The notes below the pieces were generated by a model, which had not been told where the DNA came from, made no database searches, and saw nothing but the letters and a program-made list of their open reading frames with translations. Source: Bacteroidales bacterium (lineage in GTDB: Bacteria > Bacteroidota > Bacteroidia > Bacteroidales > UBA3663). Taken from it: a DNA stretch of 9,618 bases. Location of the stretch: positions 1-9,618 of the forward strand of contig JAUNCV010000076.1 of the NCBI GenBank assembly GCA_030526445.1. The letters are read 5' to 3'. Below are positions 5,615 to 9,618 of the stretch, one piece after another. The position numbers and the translations under genes were made by a program. Within the stretch, counting starts at the first letter, position 1. Every line of letters starts with the position of its first letter.

Positions 5615-6937
5615 TTACTCCTCAACGAGTTCGCCGATGAGAGTGGCAGAACTAGCTTCGGTAACGCGAACCATGACAAAGTCGCCAGGCTTGGTGTTGC
5701 CTTTAGGGAATACAATCATTTTGTTCTGTTGGCTGCGTCCACACATCTGTTCACGGCTTCGCTTGCTGAAGTTCTCTACCAACACCTCAAAGGTTTTGCC
5801 AATGTCTCGACGATTGCTTTCGAGCGAGAGTTCGTTCTGCAGAGCAATAATTTCGTTGAGTCGGCGAATCTTCTCCTCCTCAGGCACATCATCCTCATAG
5901 TGGCGAGCTGCATATGTGCCTGGGCGCTCAGAGTATTTGAACATAAAGGCCGAATCATAGCCCACTTCACGCATCAGGCTGAGGGTGTCTGCCTGATCTT
6001 CGAGTGTCTCACCGCAGAAACCACAGAAAACATCGGTCGAAATGCCACAGTCTGGAATGAGTCGGCGCAAAGTGGCAATTCTGTCCAGATACCAAGCGCG
6101 AGTATATTTGCGGTTCATCTTTTTGAGCACCGCATCAGAACCACTCTGTACGCACAAGTGCAAATGGTTACAGATGTTCTTGTGTGCTGCCATTGTCTCA
6201 ATGATTTTGTCGGTCAAATCATGCGGATTACTGGTCGAGAAGCGAATGCGCATGCCCTCGGCATGGCGAGCTACGGTGTCGAGCAAATCAGCAAAATCAA
6301 CTACATTGCCATCTTCACTCTCATAGCAGTAGCTGTTCACATTCTGTCCCAATAGAGTTACCTCCTTAAATCCTTTTGCCTTTAGATCGGCCAGCTCATT
6401 GAGGATGCTATCTACGGCACGGCTGCGTTCGCGACCACGGGTATAAGGCACAATGCAATATGAGCAAAAATTGTTACAACCTCGCATAATGCTGATATAA
6501 CCCGAAATGCGGCTGTGACCAATACGCTGTGGAATGATGTCACGATAGGTTTCAGTGGTCGAAAGTTCTACGTTGACAGCAGGCTGTCCTTGTTCGGCGG
6601 CTGCAATGAGATTCGGCAAATCGAGGTATGAGTCAGGACCTGCCACAATATTAGCTCCCTCTTTTAGAAGTCCATCCTTGACATTTTCAGCCATGCAGCC
6701 CAGCACGCCTACAATAAGTTTGCGGCCTTTGTTTCGCAGACTCTGGAAGTACTGAAGGCGACCGTAGATTTTCTGTTCTGCGTTTTCGCGCACTGAACAG
6801 GTATTCATAAATACAGCGTCGGCCTCATCAAGGTTTTCGCACAGTTCGTAGTTAGCCATCTTCATGATGGTGGCTACTACTTCACTGTCGGCTACGTTCA
6901 TCTGGCAGCCATAAGTCTCAATGAAAAGTTTTTTCAT
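5615..6937 (-). CDS. miaB: tRNA-2-methylthio-N6-dimethylallyladenosine synthase
   Basis: MiaB adds a methylthio group to N6-isopentenyladenosine at position 37 of tRNAs reading codons that begin with U. It is a radical-SAM enzyme with two 4Fe-4S clusters. The 440-residue product begins MKKLFIETYGCQMN. The N-terminal domain gives C11, C47 (NTCSVR) and C81 (LGCMAE) for the auxiliary cluster. The radical-SAM motif is C154-x3-C158-x2-C161 in MRGCNNFCSYC. The TRAM RNA-binding domain covers about 375-438 and ends in TLIGELVEE. The conserved TYGCQMN motif right after the ATG at 6937 sets the start; an in-frame ATG 17 codons upstream adds only unconserved residues. All key cysteines are present. The gene stands alone between a divergent promoter region and a bidirectional terminator. 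Confidence 0.97.
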   Translation of the reverse strand: MKKLFIETYGCQMNVADSEVVATIMKMANYELCENLDEADAVFMNTCSVRENAEQKIYGRLQYFQSLRNKGRKLIVGVLGCMAENVKDGLLKEGANIVAGPDSYLDLPNLIAAAEQGQPAVNVELSTTETYRDIIPQRIGHSRISGYISIMRGCNNFCSYCIVPYTRGRERSRAVDSILNELADLKAKGFKEVTLLGQNVNSYCYESEDGNVVDFADLLDTVARHAEGMRIRFSTSNPHDLTDKIIETMAAHKNICNHLHLCVQSGSDAVLKKMNRKYTRAWYLDRIATLRRLIPDCGISTDVFCGFCGETLEDQADTLSLMREVGYDSAFMFKYSERPGTYAARHYEDDVPEEEKIRRLNEIIALQNELSLESNRRDIGKTFEVLVENFSKRSREQMCGRSQQNKMIVFPKGNTKPGDFVMVRVTEASSATLIGELVEE

Positions 6938-7014
6938 TCTTATCTTGAAATTGTTTTTTATTGCACATTTAGGTGCGAAATATTGCACTTTTTAATCTTT
7001 TTGTGCACAATTGT

Positions 7015-7045
7015 TTTGTACATATGCAAAGATTATATATATTTG
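7015..7045 (+). promoter_or_regulatory. Promoter of the CoA-transferase gene
   Basis: TTTG (7015-7018), a 19-bp spacer and TATATTTG (7038-7045) match the full Bacteroidetes promoter. The start point would be near 7052, leaving about 40 nt of leader before the ATG at 7092. This rules against any start codon upstream of 7052. Confidence 0.78.
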
Positions 7046-7050
7046 CGGCG

Positions 7051-7082
7051 CAAAGATATTAAAAAAATTGAAACTGCGCAAA
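7051..7082 (-). promoter_or_regulatory. Promoter of miaB
   Basis: On the minus strand TTTG (7079-7082), a 20-bp spacer and TATCTTTG (7051-7058) match the Bacteroidetes promoter. The transcript would begin near 7044 and carry a leader of about 105 nt. Its -7 box is separated from the opposing -7 box (7038-7045) by five bases, so the two promoters overlap. Confidence 0.68.
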
Positions 7083-7091
7083 TTTTCAACT

Positions 7092-8582
7092 ATGAAATAT
7101 ACCAAGATGACGGCTCAGGAAGCCGCTATGCTCATCGAGAACGGCAATACAATCAGTGTGAGTGGTTTTACAAACCATGGTACACCACGTGTTGTTACAG
7201 GTGCTCTGGCCGAACGAGCTGAGGCAGAGCATGCTGCGGGCCATGAATTCAAGGTAAGCCTCTTTACCGGTGCGCTTACCAACGAGTTTGTTGATGAGGC
7301 GTTGGCAAAGGCTCATGCTCTCGACCGCCGAATGCCATTCCAGGGTTCACCTGCCATGCGTGCTGGTATCAACGGTGGTGAAATCAATTATTTTGATATG
7401 CACCTCAGCGTTGTGGGTCAGTATGTGCGTTATGGTTTTTTGGGCAAAATAGATTTCTGCATCATTGAGGCACTCGACATCAATGATGATGGTGAGATTG
7501 TACTTTCTGGTGGTATTGGTTGTGTGGATACCTATGCTCAAGTGGCAGACAAAATCATTGTTGAGCTCAACTCGGCATACGATGCTCGTATTAAGGGCAT
7601 GCACGATATTTATACTCCTGCTACGCCGCCTCATCGTCGCGAAATACCAATCTACGAGCCTCAGGATCGCATCGGTAGTCCTGTCTTGAAGGTTGATCCT
7701 AAGAAAGTGGTGGCTGTGGTCGATTGTTATTATAAATATGGTGTAAAGCCATTCTCTCCAGTAGATGATGTGACTGCTCAATTAGGCAAGAATGTTGCTA
7801 AGTTCCTTACTCGAGAACTCCGAGAGGGACGCATTCCTGCAGAGTTCCTTCCTTTGCAGAGTGGTGTGGGCAATGTTTCGAACGCTATTTTGCGCGAATT
7901 GCAGAATGCGGACGAGATTCCTCCATTCAAGATTTACACCGAGGTGTTGCAAGATCAAGTTATTGAACTCATTGATCAAGGTCGTTGTACCTATGCTTCA
8001 TCGGGCGCATTGGCACTCAGTGAGGATGTGTATGAGAAAGTGATGGAAAATATTGAGTTCTACAAGCAGCACATCGTGCTTCGTCCTTACGAGATATCTA
8101 ATCACCCTGAAGTGGTGCGTCGTTTGGGCATTGTGGCAATCAATACTGCACTTGAAGCCGATATCTTTGGCAATGTAAACTCTACACATGTTATGGGTAC
8201 TAAGATGATGAATGGTGTGGGTGGTGCTGCCGATTTTGCGCGCAATGCGTATATCTCGATTTTCATTTGTCCAAGTGTGGCTAAGGGTGGGGCAATCTCT
8301 GCCATCGTTCCATACGTTTCGCATGTCGACTCAAGCGAGCATTCTGTTATGGTGATTATCACCGAACAAGGTATTGCTGATCTGCGTGGTAAGTCGCCTC
8401 GACAGCGAGCCGAATGTATTATTGAGAATTGTGCACATCCTTCATATCGTCCATTGTTGCGCGAATATCTGAAGCAGATGGATGGTCAGGCCGCTCATAC
8501 GCCAATCTCTCTGCAGCACGCGTTCTCGTTCCATAAGGAGTTCATGAAGAGTGGCGATATGCACAACACATCGTTCGAATGA
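7092..8582 (+). CDS. Acetyl-CoA hydrolase/transferase family CoA-transferase
   Basis: This 496-residue cytoplasmic enzyme belongs to the class I CoA-transferase family with succinyl-CoA:acetate and butyryl-CoA:acetate CoA-transferases and Ach1. Members move CoA between acyl-CoA and acetate through a glutamyl-CoA intermediate. The likely catalytic glutamate is E284 in IYTEVLQD. QSGVGNVSNA (256-265) is the glycine-rich oxyanion region, MNGVGGAADFARNA (373-386) the second conserved glycine motif, and ITEQGIADLRG (423-433) the C-terminal signature. Length matches the family (about 500). The start MKYTKMTAQEAAMLI follows the mapped promoter; upstream in-frame codons lie before the transcription start. 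A fermentative role (acetate with succinyl-CoA, or with propionyl- or butyryl-CoA) fits Bacteroidales, but the acyl specificity cannot be read from sequence alone. It is monocistronic and divergent from miaB. Confidence 0.93.
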   Translation: MKYTKMTAQEAAMLIENGNTISVSGFTNHGTPRVVTGALAERAEAEHAAGHEFKVSLFTGALTNEFVDEALAKAHALDRRMPFQGSPAMRAGINGGEINYFDMHLSVVGQYVRYGFLGKIDFCIIEALDINDDGEIVLSGGIGCVDTYAQVADKIIVELNSAYDARIKGMHDIYTPATPPHRREIPIYEPQDRIGSPVLKVDPKKVVAVVDCYYKYGVKPFSPVDDVTAQLGKNVAKFLTRELREGRIPAEFLPLQSGVGNVSNAILRELQNADEIPPFKIYTEVLQDQVIELIDQGRCTYASSGALALSEDVYEKVMENIEFYKQHIVLRPYEISNHPEVVRRLGIVAINTALEADIFGNVNSTHVMGTKMMNGVGGAADFARNAYISIFICPSVAKGGAISAIVPYVSHVDSSEHSVMVIITEQGIADLRGKSPRQRAECIIENCAHPSYRPLLREYLKQMDGQAAHTPISLQHAFSFHKEFMKSGDMHNTSFE

Positions 8583-8610
8583 TAAGCAACTCGTTATAAA
8601 TATAAAGAAT

Positions 8611-8639
8611 AAGGGTCTCCAAAATTTTTGGAGGCCCTT
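8611..8639. terminator. Terminator hairpin between convergent genes
   Basis: AAGGGTCTCCAAA (8611-8623) pairs with TTTGGAGGCCCTT (8627-8639), with one T-G wobble, around a 3-base loop. Thymines flank the stem on the plus strand, and the minus-strand continuation is also T-rich. It ends the CoA-transferase transcript and, two bases from the TAA at 8642, that of the convergent minus-strand gene. Confidence 0.85.
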
Positions 8640-8641
8640 TG

Positions 8642-9241
8642 TTATTTCCATGTCTGCCAGTCGCCCATGATGATGTCCGGATTGTCCTCATCATCGTCGG
8701 CCTGTGCATCGAGCACCTGTTGCAGTGGTGGCGAAAGTCGCTGGTTGGTTTGTTCCAGCAGGTCCAGCACGTGGAGCACGCTCATGAGTGGCTGCGATGC
8801 CATGGGGCAATGCACATCTATATGCATCAGGCAGGCGCCATACAGTCCGAGCGAGAAATTCATCTGTCGTTCTAGGTTTTCGTTACCGTTGGGTAGATAG
8901 TATCCTTCGGCCTGTAGCGGCTTGAGCGTATTCTCGATGAGCAATGCATGCGCTTTCCCCTCGATGCCGCTCACACTCACTTTCCAGTGATTTTCGCCCA
9001 ATTTCCCTACATGTGCCTCGCGCTCTATAAATACCTGACACACAATGCCCGAGAAGATATAATCGAAGAACAATGAGGCGCGATAGGGCGATACGCTTTG
9101 GTCGATGCGTACTGGTTGCCCTAATCTCCTTCGCTCTTCGAAGTACCACCATCGAGCCGTATTTGCCTGGGCTTTGATGCCGGCAAACAGCGCCATGGCT
9201 TCAAGTTTCATCAAATTCGTTTGTTTTGCCTCTGTGTCCAT
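8642..9241 (-). CDS. Uncharacterised 199-residue protein beside a VWA-like gene
   Basis: I do not recognise this family. The protein is soluble-looking, with no signal peptide or membrane span. The N-terminal third is helical and basic with RWWYFEERRRLG (30-41). The middle has alternating, strand-like segments (SLFFDYIFSGIVCQVFIERE at 56-75; HWKVSVSGIEGKAHALLIEN at 85-104). Near the end there is a leucine-rich helix (SVLHVLDLLEQTNQRL) and an acidic tail with ADDDEDNPD (181-189), closing in GDWQTWK. The ATG at 9241 lies 12 bp after the stop of the VWA-like gene, behind the purine-rich AGAAAGAAAACA, so the two are very probably one operon and may act together. M11 is a possible alternative start. 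Base composition is visibly richer in G+C than in the genes to the left. Confidence 0.8.
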   Translation of the reverse strand: MDTEAKQTNLMKLEAMALFAGIKAQANTARWWYFEERRRLGQPVRIDQSVSPYRASLFFDYIFSGIVCQVFIEREAHVGKLGENHWKVSVSGIEGKAHALLIENTLKPLQAEGYYLPNGNENLERQMNFSLGLYGACLMHIDVHCPMASQPLMSVLHVLDLLEQTNQRLSPPLQQVLDAQADDDEDNPDIIMGDWQTWK

Positions 9242-9253
9242 TGTTTTCTTTCT

Positions 9254-9618
9254 TTATAGATGGCAGCAGCGGCCCGATTCCCGCATCCATGCCTTGTTCT
9301 GGTCATAGCTCTGGCGGTTGTGGCAAGCCCAAAGGATGGGTGTGTGGAAGTTCTTGGGCAATACGGGTGGCGGCGCCTGTCCGTCGGTGAGAATGATGAG
9401 TCCATCGTAGTCAGTCTTGCTTTCGGTCACCCTATCGATTATGCATTGGAACGATGTTCCGCCGCGTCCCTTCACCTTGATCTCTCTTTGTGCGCGCTGT
9501 ATGGGTACGATTTCGTTCACCTGGATGTCGAACTGGCATACATCGATCTGTACCTGTCCGTAGCGAAATAGTTTATTCACTGTGCCGAAAAAATTAGTAA
9601 GCACTTCATCTGTAACAC
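9254..9618 (-). CDS. VWA-like domain protein (DUF2201-type), C-terminal fragment
   Basis: Only the last 120 residues are in the window; the frame stays open through 9618, and the GTG at 9604 is an internal valine, not a start. The segment reads as the C-terminal VWA-like domain of the DUF2201 'putative metallopeptidase' family. It shows YGQVQIDVCQFDIQVNEIVP, the loop GRGGTSFQ with its conserved T-S, and LIILTDGQAP, whose aspartate fits a MIDAS-like metal site. It ends in HTPILWACHNRQSYD and SGRCCHL. Such proteins usually carry an N-terminal metallopeptidase-like domain and are encoded beside a MoxR-type AAA+ ATPase, which would lie beyond the right edge. Their cellular function is not established. 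It is followed after 12 bp by the unknown 199-residue gene. Confidence 0.85.
   Translation of the reverse strand, partial: VTDEVLTNFFGTVNKLFRYGQVQIDVCQFDIQVNEIVPIQRAQREIKVKGRGGTSFQCIIDRVTESKTDYDGLIILTDGQAPPPVLPKNFHTPILWACHNRQSYDQNKAWMRESGRCCHL

Noticed and set aside
5463..5900. Plus-strand reading frame running from the btuG 3' region across the end of miaB.
   Set aside because: It begins with TTG, runs through the tandem repeats and terminator hairpin, and overlaps conserved miaB coding sequence in antisense, so it is not a credible gene.
5729..6355. Long plus-strand open frame of 208 codons inside miaB.
   Set aside because: It is entirely antisense to the radical-SAM and TRAM regions of miaB, with no promoter or recognisable domain; it reflects codon bias of the opposite strand.
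6938..6988. Longer miaB product starting at 6988.
   Set aside because: The family's conserved TYGCQMN motif lies directly after the ATG at 6937; the extra 17 residues show no conserved feature.
7011..7091. Extended N terminus for the CoA-transferase from upstream in-frame start-like codons.
   Set aside because: This stretch contains the -33/-7 promoter and the predicted start of transcription, encodes unconserved residues, and the family begins near the ATG at 7092.
9254..9604. Treating the VWA-like protein as a complete 116-residue gene starting at GTG 9604.
   Set aside because: The frame continues without a stop to the window edge (codons reading V-T-D-E before the GTG), and the family is much longer, so the gene is truncated by the window.
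8642..9618. Higher G+C at the right end as proof of recent horizontal transfer.
   Set aside because: The difference is an eye estimate over two genes, no integrase, repeat or tRNA boundary is present, and DUF2201-type genes are common in these bacteria.

Overview
The window looks like chromosome from a gut- or oral-type Bacteroidales bacterium (Prevotella/Bacteroides relatives). Four signs point this way. There are several matches to the Bacteroidetes primary promoter (TTG or TTTG, then 19-20 bp, then TAnnTTTG). Start codons lack Shine-Dalgarno sequences and have A/T-rich leaders. A surface lipoprotein carries the Bacteroidetes export signal C-S-D-D-D-E. A BtuB-type TonB receptor is paired with a BtuG-type B12-binding lipoprotein. 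By eye the G+C is low to middling, and clearly higher in the last kilobase.

Layout: (1) 1-246, minus strand: 5' end of pheT (phenylalanyl-tRNA synthetase beta chain), cut by the window edge. (2) 247-622: a long divergent intergenic region with a pheT promoter, an imperfect inverted repeat and a very A-rich gdhA leader. (3) 623-1963: a hexameric glutamate dehydrogenase whose coenzyme-site residues resemble the NAD-dependent clostridial enzyme, ended by a strong terminator at 2069-2099. (4) 2108-5590: a vitamin B12 uptake operon, made of a good promoter, a nearly complete cobalamin riboswitch, an outer-membrane TonB-dependent B12 receptor and a surface beta-propeller lipoprotein of the BtuG/DUF5074 type. 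Behind it lies a 138-bp spacer with a -7-like element and four 11-bp tandem repeats, then a bidirectional terminator. (5) 5615-6937, minus strand: miaB, the tRNA methylthiotransferase. (6) 6938-7091: a compact divergent promoter region in which the miaB and CoA-transferase -7 boxes form the two halves of one imperfect palindrome. (7) 7092-8582: an acetyl-CoA hydrolase/transferase-family CoA-transferase. (8) 8642-9618, minus strand: an unrecognised 199-residue protein 12 bp downstream of the C-terminal part of a VWA-like (DUF2201-type) protein that runs off the window.

How they work together: the B12 operon is the clearest unit. The riboswitch should lower expression of both receptor and lipoprotein when cobalamin is plentiful; the lipoprotein would capture B12 at the surface and pass it to the TonB-driven channel. 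Glutamate dehydrogenase (ammonia assimilation or glutamate catabolism) and the CoA-transferase (acetate/succinate/propionate-type fermentation) are central metabolism with separate promoters. B12 is the cofactor of methylmalonyl-CoA mutase in the succinate-propionate route, so B12 uptake and a CoA-transferase fit the same lifestyle, but nothing in the sequence shows they are co-regulated. The least explained items are the repeat-bearing possible small transcript at about 5488-5598, the palindromic double promoter at 7038-7058, and the unknown partner of the VWA-like gene. I see no mobile element, CRISPR array, tRNA or rRNA.
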